A stretch of 64,000 bases of DNA from positions 7,254,001-7,318,000 of the forward strand of contig NC_057764.1 of assembly GCF_010389155.1 (NCBI RefSeq). The letters are read 5' to 3'. The translations under genes and the position numbers were made by a program. The notes under the pieces were generated by a model. That model did no database searches, was not told where the DNA came from, and worked only from the letters and a program-made list of their open reading frames with translations. This stretch comes from Erigeron canadensis (lineage: Eukaryota; Streptophyta; Magnoliopsida; Asterales; Asteraceae). Shown one piece after another: positions 45,651-55,068 of the stretch; position 1 is the first letter of the stretch, and every line of letters begins with the position of its first letter.

Positions 45651-46159
45651 AATAAGTCGAATCTTCTGTGAATATATATCCATCCATTAAGTTTTTTTAA
45701 GAGATATACATGGATCAATTTATTATAATAATAATTAAATTAAAATTAAATTGAAGTTAAAATAATATAATAGCCTATTTGTTAACCGACATTTTTTTTT
45801 TCTATTTTTTCACTTTTTTTATTATTAATTAATGATGAATAAGATAAAAAAAAAATAATTTTTAAAAGAATGCTTAAAAAAAAGAAATTAATGTAAGTAT
45901 GACAAATCCTAAAAAATCCTACATGACTATCTTTCACAGTTGCCAACTAATCAAAAAATAATCCTTTCTTAGTTATATAGAGAGAAGGTTCATATGAAAA
46001 ACATTTAAATTGCAAGAACCATAAGAACCTCTAATTAATGTTAATATGCGAATAACATATGTGAACATATTATGAACGGATCAAGTTATGTTTAAAATTA
46101 CTTATGTTTATATGTCATTTATTCTCATATGAACCTAGCATACCTTATACATATAGATG
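45651..46159. other. Non-coding AT-rich sequence
   Basis: 45660-45790 repeats sequence at about 45320-45455. No gene is seen. Confidence 0.5.
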
Positions 46160-46661
46160 CTAGTTGTTGAGATTGATCACCACAAACAAAGAAATTAATA
46201 CGACAATAACTAATAGTTAAGTTAAGAAGAAAAAGCAAACGACACAATTATTTACTTGGTTTGACTCAATAAGTCTAATTCATTACCACAAAATCACTAC
46301 AAACATTGGATTACAAGAATGAAAACACTCACTCTCGACAAACTATAATCCCTCACCGAATTTTATTCTTTACAAGAAACTCTTACCTCTTAATAATTTC
46401 TCACCATAAAACATCTAACATTGAATCCTACTATATAGAAAACCCAACAAGGTAGTTTTCGACTCATACTAATGTGGGACAAGAATTTAGGGTCAATTGT
46501 CATCAAATCCTCCTTTGACCCAAATTCCCTAATATCTCATCTTTTTATTCTCAAACACTTAATTTGGTTTTTCATCCTTCAATATTCTCTCACTCGAACT
46601 TTCTACCAACATAAACTCGATATCATTGTGACCAACCACATTCGCTTCCTCATTGTCCTTT

Positions 46662-47430
46662 TTATTTTGCTTTGAATCTCGTAAACTCTTCACGAAATTG
46701 TGGACAACGAATTTGCATATGGCCTTTCTCCCCACAATAGTAGCAATCTACCGTACTCATGTCTCGATCTCCCTGCACTCGAGACTTTGAACGCCCTCTA
46801 GAACTATCATGGTTAAAACCTCTTCCTCTTTCAGGATCATCAGTAACTAATATTTTCTCTCCACTAGAGAAACAATTGTTAACCCGTAAAGCTTTCAATA
46901 CATCCGCAAGTTTCAAAGTGGTCCTCCTTGTCAACATAGTCTGCACAAATGACTTATAGGATTTCGACAACAATGACAATATTAACAAGGCTTGTTCATC
47001 CTTTTCTTTCATCACCTCATCAACATTAAATAACTGACAAACCAACTGACTAAAAGAATTAATATGATTATGCAGTTTACCTCCTTCGAGTTTCAGTGAA
47101 TACAGATCCATCTTCAGAGTTATCTGATTCTTCAACGACTTTGAAGCATTGATACCCGCGAGCTTATCCCAAATACCCTTCGGCATGTTCTCTTTCAAAA
47201 CACTATATTTAATGTCGGGAGTAAGTGCCAACCTGATTGTACTTGAAGCCTTTTTCTGCATTGTCTTCCAAACATTATCTTTCATATCATCCGGTTTTGT
47301 CTTTTGTAAAGCTTCATCAATACCTTGTTGTATCAACACATCTTCAATAGTTATCTTTCAAAACGTGATATCCATCTTCTCATCAAATATTGGGATCGAG
47401 AACTTTGACCCATCACCATTATTCTCAACA
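46662..47430 (-). pseudogene. Gag of the gag-only copia, one nonsense codon
   Basis: The minus strand encodes a full copia gag: N-terminal K-F-S-I-P-I-F-D-E-K-M, then the capsid-like part (I-D-E-A-L; I-R-L-A-L-T-P-D-I-K-Y-S-V-L; Q-L-V-C-Q-L-F-N), an Arg-rich stretch and a CCHC zinc knuckle (C-Y-Y-C-G-E-K-G-H-M-Q-I-R-C, about 46710-46751). A TGA at 47358-47360 stands where this family has Trp and splits the frame. The ORF ends at 46662, soon after the knuckle. About 150 bp later the LTR begins, so protease, integrase and RT were never there or were lost cleanly. Confidence 0.88.
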
Positions 47431-47953
47431 AATAGCTCAAGAACAATAATAACCAACAAAAGATTGTTTTGAAAATAACTCACAAAAAAAAAAAAAAAAA
47501 AAAAAAAAACAGATTCTGGCAGAAACTTTGAAAAATTATATCTCACACTAGAAAGCTCAAATTGAAAACCCAATGGTGACAACGTATATTTATGTGTTTT
47601 GAACCTCCTGTTTGAAAATAACAATGATCCATCGGTTAACGAAGGCACGATGCTCGTTTTTCCACACTTGCGCAGAAAACCTAACTGATTTCTGCAACCA
47701 ACTTCGAAAATTAATATCTCGCCATTGAAATCTCAAGTCAAAATTGTAGCTTATGGTCAGATCTTGGATCTCTGTATCTGAAGCTACAACTCAAGTTTCA
47801 CGACAATCCAACGGCTAACGAATGAGATCCGTCACTTTTACTACCGCTAGGCAAAAAGTGACGAAACCCTAAAAAACCGAATTTTCTTGTTATCTATCTA
47901 TTGGTTTCCCATGAGTGATGATTTTTTCTCTCCGGCCTGAACTTCTACCACTT
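47431..47953 (-). other. 5' leader of the gag-only copia
   Basis: Between the right LTR and gag on the minus strand. It contains a T run on the minus strand (A run at 47484-47509 on the plus strand). The word ATCTC(A/G)CC(A/C)TTGAAA and similar repeats hint at a structured leader. No gene. Confidence 0.5.
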
Positions 47954-48007
47954 TCTTTAGATCAATCACCACAAATAAAGAAATCAACACGACAATAACC
48001 AATAGTT

Positions 48008-48171
48008 TATAAAAAAAACATAGATTGATAGGAACTGCTTGATCCCATGTACCGAATTAGTACCCACATAACCCCCAACAAGGATAGTGTCAAGGTAAGC
48101 TAACCATTTAAATTTAATTCTTCCTCTAGCAAGATTTGAAGCCAGATTAATCGTAGAAAGTGGCAGTTGGT
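48008..48171 (-). mobile_element. SINE inserted in the LTR
   Basis: A 164-bp insertion flanked by perfect 9-bp TSDs CCAATAGTT (47999-48007 and 48172-48180). Read on the minus strand it starts ACCAACTGCCACTTTC, has a box B-like GGCTTCAAATCTT, and ends in a T-rich tail (ATGTTTTTTTTATA). The short T-rich tail resembles some plant SINE families. Confidence 0.72.
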
Positions 48172-48730
48172 CCAATAGTTAAGTCACTACTACAAAATTG
48201 TCGGTTTCCGACGTAAAGTTTAGACAGAAGGAAATCTGTCGAAAGATAAGAACAGTGTTTCGAACAGAACAAATGTTTAGGATAAAAACTTGAAAACCAA
48301 TTGAAACTTCTCATAGATTAGCGACAGATTTCTGACAGACAATAAATCTGTCGAAAATCTGTGGGAAACTTAAAAATATTTCCTATGGATTTCCCACGGA
48401 CGTGAGATATTCTGTTGGAAATCTGTCAGTAAACTATTTCCTTTATTTTTATTTATATTTTTATTCTAATCCGTCGATAAAAAATCTGTCGGAATTTACC
48501 GACAAATTTACGACGGAAATTTATTTTAAATCTAAAAATTATAAATAATAACTTCGATTGGAGATCTGTCAGAAAAGACTGACAGAGTTCCGACAGAGTT
48601 CTGACAGAAATGTTCATTTTGAAAATAAAAAAGTTAAATTGTATCTTCACTCGGAAGTCGGTCAGAAATTTCCCGACCGATTTTTGACAGAAACGTACTA
48701 AATGATTAAAAAATAAATCATTATATATCC

Positions 48731-49149
48731 CATCAAAATTTCTGTTGGTAGTTTATCAAAAATTGATTTGTATATATCAAAATTCATGTACACAATATAC
48801 ATACCGGAAAATTGACATACCCATTTCTGTAATCAAAGAATATAACCATCAATTCTAAACCATACCTCCTCTAATAAAAAACCTTCACCAGAGTCAGAAA
48901 ATACACTAAAAAAACATAACTAACTTTCAAATCCCCATGTTTGTTACCCCATAATCTGCACTAGAATAGGCCTAAGAAGGCTCATCTTTTATGCACTCTC
49001 TACTCTTATTCGCATGTGCAAATTTGGCCCAAACAGAAATACATCGTCACAACTAGTAGTACCAACCTCCAATCCCTCAAAATATCCAGTCCTTGTAACT
49101 GCTCCACACATTCTCAACAAAATCTGATTTGATACCCCACTTATATTAT
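48731..49149. other. CACTA interior, nothing recognised
   Basis: Non-coding. On the minus strand it may extend the degenerate LINE fragment, but I cannot support that. Confidence 0.4.
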
Positions 49150-49490
49150 GCTATTACATTAGCCGTCTTATAAACCTTCAACCCCATCAGCATTAATTCG
49201 ATAGTATCACTTATACATTCAATAAGCACATTCTCACTTCTTACCTCATTATTGAAAATTCTCTTGTTTCATTCTTGTCATACATGATAAACCGTTGCAC
49301 TTAGTTTTAATCTTCCCACAACACTACTAACTGCATTACTTGTACATTTGGATGACATAAAGCATATAATATCATCCCAGTCATCATCAATGCCAGTTAG
49401 AGAGCTTTTCCTCTTCATCTCACCCCAAACGTTTTTGTTGTAATCATAGTGGTTGAATAAATATACAAAACAATATTCCAAATATACATA
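49150..49490 (-). pseudogene. LINE fragment: RT zinc-binding (zf-RVT) domain
   Basis: The minus strand encodes W-D-D-I-I followed about 25 residues later by L-S-A-T-V-Y-H-V, stop, Q-E, stop, N-K-R-I-F, which fits the end of the zf-RVT domain of plant L1-type LINEs (usual pattern A-T-V-Y-x-I-W-Q-E-R-N-x-R-x-F). Two Trp or Arg codons have become stops. It lies inside the CACTA element on the opposite strand and was probably acquired or inserted there. Confidence 0.65.
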
Positions 49491-49833
49491 AATGCATATG
49501 CTTTAATGTGACATCCGTCACCAAAATCGGTAAATTATTATAGCCATTTAACTTGAATTCTTAATTTATTGATTAGTTAATGTGCCAAAATAGTATAACA
49601 ACCGTATAGATGATATGATAGTTCCAATATGTGACTCATATTACTTGAATTTCAATATTTTAGGATTTAGTGACTTTATCTTCCTAGACTTAGACGGTTA
49701 TAACTAAACCCAGTTTATTAGGTCATGTGTGTTCATCTTTCACTCGAATGGGTCTGTTAGGCCTTAAATATCGTTTGTTGTGTTATGTGTATGTATGTAT
49801 GTATGTATGCATGTCTCTCTTACTTTTCATAAG

Positions 49834-49905
49834 CTTCATTTATATTGTTCGTCTTATCATTGGGCCTAACTAGGCCCAACGATGAGGCGAACACTATAGA
49901 TGAAG
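49834..49905. repeat. Imperfect palindrome, 35-bp arms
   Basis: 49834-49868 and 49871-49905 are inverted copies with 30 of 35 positions paired and a 2-bp loop, centred on TGGGCCTAACTAGGCCCA. The words GGGCCTATTAGGCCCTAAA recur nearby (49945). Confidence 0.8.
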
Positions 49906-50372
49906 ATTATGAAATCTACGAAAGTCAATTCATGTCGCTTTTACTCGATTGGGCCTATTAGGCCCTAAAAATTGTTTGTTATCCCAAAAACTATTGAAAA
50001 ACATATTGGGCCCGTTAACAACTTTTGTTCTTTTAAATCGATCTATATCTATATCTATAATCCAATACCATATAAAATGGCAACTCCTTCCCCAAAATTT
50101 CGAAAGATAAATTGATATATATAATATATATTATATATATATATCTAACCCTTATCCATTAATTTAAATATCTATCTTAATATATACTATAAGACAATTG
50201 AACTAATAACTTATAAACCAATTACACGCTCGATTTCGTCAAATTGACTGTCGTTTATGTTATCATTAAGTTTAATTATATTTTAAAAAATATAATAATC
50301 AGTAGGGTAATATATTATTATATTAGTATTTATATTAATATTCGTAGACTAATTAATTAGCATATAACATAT

Positions 50373-52099
50373 TGATGCGGGATGATTATCAAAAGATTTG
50401 AATAAATCTATTTCTTTAATTATCGAATCTTTTATTAATTAGTGTTTATCTTTTATTTATTTTGTTTCCTATTTTAATGGTTGTAGGATCTATTTATAGG
50501 GGTTTTGTTTATTGTAGACATCAGTTGAATATTTGAGTTTATAAGAAATTGACTTTCTGTCAAGAAAAACCTTTATGGTTTCTGTCTTTGATTAATCAAT
50601 TGTTCTTTAGCCATTTGAATGCATGTGTAACTGCATCAGTTGGTATCAGAGCTTAGGTTAATCCAAATGTCTCGACGTGTTTTTGATTATCGTATTCGTA
50701 GAACCGCCGAACGAGGCAACGAAAAAGATGGTCATAATACACGCGCTCCTGTAGATTGCTTCTATCGTAACCGTAGATCCACCGACCGAGGCAACGCAAT
50801 GGTGAACCGTGACCCACGAAATACCTTTGAGATCAAACGGCTCCAATGGCGAGCCCGAGATCTTGAAATACAACACGAGATCAAGCAAATCCGGAAAAGG
50901 ATTCAAGATCTCGAGTTGCAACGGGAGACAAGGAAGGAAACCGAATCGAGGTACGTTGTCCGGGACGATGTGAATGAGGAGGAGGAGTATCCTTCTTTTG
51001 ATTCCAAGCCCCGGTTCTTTGAACCAATCTATCCACTTTTTGTAGAAGAAGAGACACCGACATTTGATGAAGGTTAGGAGGAGTTGCGATATTCTTCACT
51101 TCCGGTGTTTGATGCGTATGAGGATGAACAAGAAGTTTCATCAGGTATGTATTATGAGTTGTTACCTATTTTTGATGATTATGAGAACAAAAAAGTATCG
51201 TTAGGTAGTGGTGCTGATGCGCTAGGTTTGGAGGGCGACCCAATATTGTGGACATCAAATACCAAAAGTTTAAATTTTGAAAGATACTCAATATCATTTC
51301 CTATCAAGATGGAATTTAAAATAGGAAGTGATTTTAAACTAAGTGATAAAGAAGATGTGTTTGTTTTAAATAGTGATTTGAATTTTCCTATGAAGATGGA
51401 TAATATGGTTCATGCAAGCAGCTATTCACATTTGTGGCCTGGGAGTTGGTCAACAGAAGAAAGAATTAGAGTCATCATATAGTTCCATTGAGCCACATCC
51501 TATCAATAATAGTTGGTTAACTAATTCATTCTTTGCCGTTAATGGATTGCTTTTAAAGCCTTTAGAAACAAGAGCCACTATTTGGGATTATTATATTATA
51601 TGGCTATTGAAAACCAAGTCTATAAACAAAGCTTTTAATTTAGAGTGTGATTCTAGTTTGAGGTCAGGACAACACAACCTCGATAGATTATTATTTGAGA
51701 AATTCAATTCATATGTACATGAATCACAAGCTCATATTCCTTTTGACCCAAGGGGTTATGATCCGAAGTTAAAACTCAAGGACGAGTTTTATTTGAAGAG
51801 AGGAAGAATGATGCGGAATGATTATCAAAAGATTAGAATAAATCTATTTCTTTAATTATCGAATCTTTTATTAATTAGTGTTTATCTTTTATTTATTTTG
51901 TTTCCTATTTTAATGGTTGTAGGATCTATTTATAGGGGTTTTGTTTATTGTAGACATCAGTTGAATATTTGAGTTTATAAGAAATTGACTTTCTGTCAAG
52001 AAAAACCTTTTATGGTTTCTGTCTTTGATTACCTTTTATGGTTTGTCTTTGATTAATCAATTGTTCTTTAGTCATTTGAATACACATGTAACTGCATCA
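50373..52099 (+). mobile_element. Small non-autonomous LTR retrotransposon, 1.7 kb
   Basis: 5' LTR 50373-50638 (266 bp) and 3' LTR 51809-52099 (291 bp), both TGATGCGG...CTGCATCA. The 3' LTR is longer because of a duplication of a CCTTTTATGGTTTCTGTC-like segment. The primer site TGGTATCAGAGC lies at 50641-50652, 2 bp after the LTR, and a purine tract (GAAGAGAGGAAGAA) precedes the 3' LTR. Flanks CATAT (50368-50372) and CAGAT (52100-52104) match at 4 of 5. The internal region has one broken ORF and no protease, integrase or RT. Confidence 0.9.
50670..51855 (+). pseudogene. ORF of the small LTR element, unknown, gag-like
   Basis: The ATG at 50670 starts a basic, coiled-coil-like protein (R-R-V-F-D-Y-R-I-R-R-T-A-E-R-G, later L-E-I-Q-H-E-I-K-Q-I-R-K-R-I). 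A single in-frame TAG at 51075-51077 interrupts it; the same frame runs on to 51482. The reading then continues in the next frame (51412-51855) into the 3' LTR, which implies a frameshift around 51412-51480. I see no zinc knuckle or enzyme motif. Its place after the primer site suggests a gag-derived or element-specific protein. The function is unknown. Confidence 0.6.
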
Positions 52100-52345
52100 C
52101 AGATGTAACAAAAGGTAACCCAAAAAATGGATCATCATTATATGAAGTCCTAATCAATTACTCATATATGATAAAAAAAATTGGAATATTGAGAGGTACA
52201 CATCTAAATTAGTTCACTATAATATGAAATTACATTATCGTAATGTTTGCTTGTAACAGAACACATTGACATGGACGACTCAACGTATAATTGTAACTCA
52301 TGTCATAAGCCCCTTGTCCAGTATTGGACACGGGTTAAAATCTAG

Positions 52346-53520
52346 TATAATATACGTATAATACTCTTACTGAGATAATAATTTACAACATAAATTTATC
52401 AATTTTTTCAAGATAACTGCATTACCTACTTTAATATTAATTACTTTTACCGTCACCGCCACCATTGTCGAAACCACTGCCACCACCTGTCGCCACCGCC
52501 ATCATCACCATTCCACACCGCTACCACCATCTCCCCCATATTGCGCGGGCATATGACTTGTATTTTTTTATATATTTTTTAGTAACATAATTAATTAAAG
52601 TTTTGAACTAATTGATACATAAAATTAGATACTTAACGTAACTAAAACTTTTATATTAGAAATCGTATATAGTTACGATAAATATGGATTTTTTTATTTA
52701 TAAGAAAATAATAACTATGAAAAATAGTTTTTTGGAAAAATTAATGTTATTGTAACTAAAATTCATTATTTTTTCATCCCAAAAAAAGTTGTATCCACCC
52801 AAAAATTTTAATCGCCCGCTAATATTTTTCGTGTCCCGCTTGTTTCCCAAATAAGTCCTGCCCCTCCCTCTTTTACCCTAAATTAAAAACTCAGAACACC
52901 CCCTAAATCAAAGCTCTACACCCTTTCATATAAGATTTTACCCAAATCAAAACACCTTTTCATATTAGGTTTTTTTAATTTCTAATTTCTATACTAGTAT
53001 TGTTATTTTTTTCCCCTTAAATCTCGTGTTAGGGTTCATAAGAACCATTTGTGTTGATAAATTTGTGTGTTGCTTGATTATTTAGGTAGCATAGTATACT
53101 TGGTTAACTTATAACATTGTGTGTATGTGTATCTGGTTGTCAGGAGACCAAAGAAAATGCTCCTGACGGTGGCTGAATTGGTGTTTTGATCTAACAAGTT
53201 TAGGCTATAAGGTTTGTTGTTGTTTTTTTTTTTTTTTTATCTCAATTGCTATTCTTGCTTGTTTTTAAACTTCAATCATTGTTCTTGTTGCTATGGATCA
53301 GCTTCACTTTTGCTGTTTATCAACTTGTGTCGTGGTGCTTATTTATGAACTTTAATCGTGGTACTTGGATATTGCATTATTATTGTAGTCAATTATGTGG
53401 CGTTAAATTTGATCACGAAGATTTTAAACTGCTTTATGTAAATTTGAGCTTTATGACTTTAATTCTTTTCATTTATGTTTCTGGAAATATCAGATTTAAC
53501 TCTACTTGTTATTTGTTATG
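52346..53520. other. CACTA interior, mostly non-coding
   Basis: 52440-52560 is CCACCGCC-rich and ends ATTGCGCGGGCATATGACTTG, resembling the Helitron-like ends at 28.1 and 45.6 kb. 52900-53530 contains gene-like, T-rich sequence that could be an intron before the coiled-coil segment. Nothing firm. Confidence 0.35.
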
Positions 53521-53535
53521 TCCTTAATTTCATAG

Positions 53536-53745
53536 GTGGAAAATTTAAAAGAAGAATTCAAAAGGCTGAAGAGAGAGGCTAAAGAGAAAGTTGAGTTAGC
53601 CGAGAGGGAAGCAAGATAATTGAAGTCAAAGGTGGCTGAGATGCAAGAGCGTGAAAAAGAAAGGGAATTCGAATTGAAAAAATTCCAAGATGAGATGGTT
53701 CTTATTAACAAGTTCATGCAAGACAAAATGTCACAATTAAGTTAG
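53536..53745 (+). pseudogene. Coiled-coil remnant in CACTA (TnpA-like tail, tentative)
   Basis: From 53536 (after TTTCATAG, a possible splice acceptor) an open frame encodes a highly charged coiled coil (E-E-F-K-R-L-K-R-E-A-K-E-K-V-E-L-A-E-R-E), has one TAA at about 53617, and ends at TAG 53743-53745. Plant CACTA elements often encode a protein with a C-terminal coiled coil (TnpA or Ptta/En/Spm type), so this may be its last exon. There is no catalytic domain. Confidence 0.45.
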
Positions 53746-54642
53746 TATCAATATAAGCTACTAGTATTGATTCTTGTTATTTTTTTCTTGGAACTAACAT
53801 ATACTTTGATTTTGGATCCCATTGTATTTTGAACAAGTGTATAATTAGAGAATTTTGTATCTTGGTATGTAAAATGCAATTTGGGTGTTGGTTTTTCTAT
53901 ATCTAAAATGTTTCCGGTTTGTGTATTGTTTATTACTAGTAGCAGGTTAATAACTTTATATTTCTAAAAGATTTTCCGACGGACAAATTTGTCAGCTAAA
54001 TGGTTAGCAATCTGTCGGAAAATCGTCGCTAAAATATCCTTTCGGAAAAAATTTCTGTCGGTAATTTGTTAGTACCAGAATTTGTTAGAAATTTCTATGG
54101 GAAATCTGTCTCAGTTCTGTCGGTAAGTTTGATATTCCGACAGAACATTTCAAGATTATAAGGTTGATTTACCGACAATGTTCTGACAGAAAAATCTGTA
54201 GGCAAACTTTTCCGACGGATTGTTTTCGTCTGAAACGTTGTTTCCGACGCTGATTTTATTGACAAAGATATTTTGTCGAAATTCCATTGGTAAAGCTGTT
54301 TAGTGACAGATTTCCAACGGGTATTGTCTGTCGGAATTTCTCTGTTTGTTGTAGTGAGTAAACAAGAAAAAATCAACGATTTACTTTGTTCGACTTAATG
54401 AGTCTAAACTACTACCACAAAATCACTATAAAAGTTGGATTACAGGAATGAAGATGCCCACTCTTAACAATTTATAATCCATCGCCGATTTCACTCTTTA
54501 CAAGAAACTTGCACCTCTTAAGAATTTCTCACCCAAAAATGATTTATATAAGACATCTAACAATGACTCCCATCAACCCAAAAAAGAACTAGTTCTCTAC
54601 TCATACCATTATGAGACAAAATATTAGGGTTAATTGCCATCA

Positions 54643-55068
54643 CTAATATTGTGATAAAACTCATGAGAATTGAGAAAGTCACATTTCCATCATCATCATC
54701 ATTAGGACATGCCTTAGCTAGGTTGGTCGTATATAATGTTGAAATGTAAATTTAAACCAGTGGAGGAATATATTAACCCCCGACTAAAAGTGCTTGTCCA
54801 CCACACATGCATGTACATATTAAAGAAAGTACGACAAAAGAGAAAGAGATATTATTATTTTAATTTTTCCCATTAATATATTAAGAATGAGCCTTGATTA
54901 GGTTGTGCTCATTCCTTGGAATATTATTTGTAAACGACTTAATTCTTTTTCTCAAACACAAAACCAGTAGTGCAAGATCTATACTTTGAAAATATATATT
55001 ATTTGAGAGCACAACCAAAGAATTGAATATCAACAACAACAATAACAAGATTAACAAAAGAGTCAAAG
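54643..55068 (+). promoter_or_regulatory. Proximal upstream region of the IDD gene
   Basis: 426 bp separate the LTR edge from the IDD start codon. An AT-rich AAATATATATTATTT at about 54989 could serve as TATA box, which puts a start site near 55020 and gives a short CAACAACAA-rich leader. The next sequence upstream is the nested TE block, so any distal promoter now contains TE sequence. Confidence 0.4.

Larger units (their letters stand above)
50175..52345 (+). mobile_element. Helitron-like element B, with nested LTR element
   Basis: It starts TCTTAATATATACTATAAG after an A and ends with hairpin TGTCCAGTATTGGACA, then CGGGTTAAAATCTAG before a T. Start and end match element A (43996-45318). 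Without the nested LTR element it is only about 440 bp. It lies inside the CACTA element. Confidence 0.72.
48185..54356 (+). mobile_element. CACTA (En/Spm-like) transposon, 6.2 kb
   Basis: The left end is CACTACTACAAAATTG and the inverted right end CACTACAACAAACAG. Perfect 3-bp TSDs AGT (48182-48184 and 54357-54359) match the CACTA type. Both subterminal regions (48185-48730 and 53955-54356) are full of TCCGACAGA/TCTGTCGGA words in both orientations, as expected for transposase binding sites. No intact transposase is present. Inside lie a LINE fragment, a Helitron-like element with a small LTR element in it, and a coiled-coil remnant. The flanking LTR sequence continues across the insertion, which confirms the borders. 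Confidence 0.93.
46165..54642 (-). mobile_element. Gag-only copia element (TR-GAG type), split by later insertions
   Basis: Left LTR 46165-46505 (341 bp). The right LTR is in three pieces, 47954-48007, 48181-48184 and 54360-54642, which add up to 341 bp after removing a SINE, a CACTA element and their TSD copies. Flanks CTAGT (46160-46164) and CTAAT (54643-54647) match at 4 of 5. The internal part is only about 1.45 kb and holds gag but no pol, so it needed enzymes from another copia. On the minus strand a purine tract (AAAGGAGGATT) precedes the left LTR, and a degenerate TGGTAGAAG primer site lies next to the right one. Confidence 0.85.

Noticed and set aside
53246..53527. 93-codon ORF before the coiled-coil remnant
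   Set aside because: T-rich and hydrophobic by composition; more likely an intron than a membrane protein.
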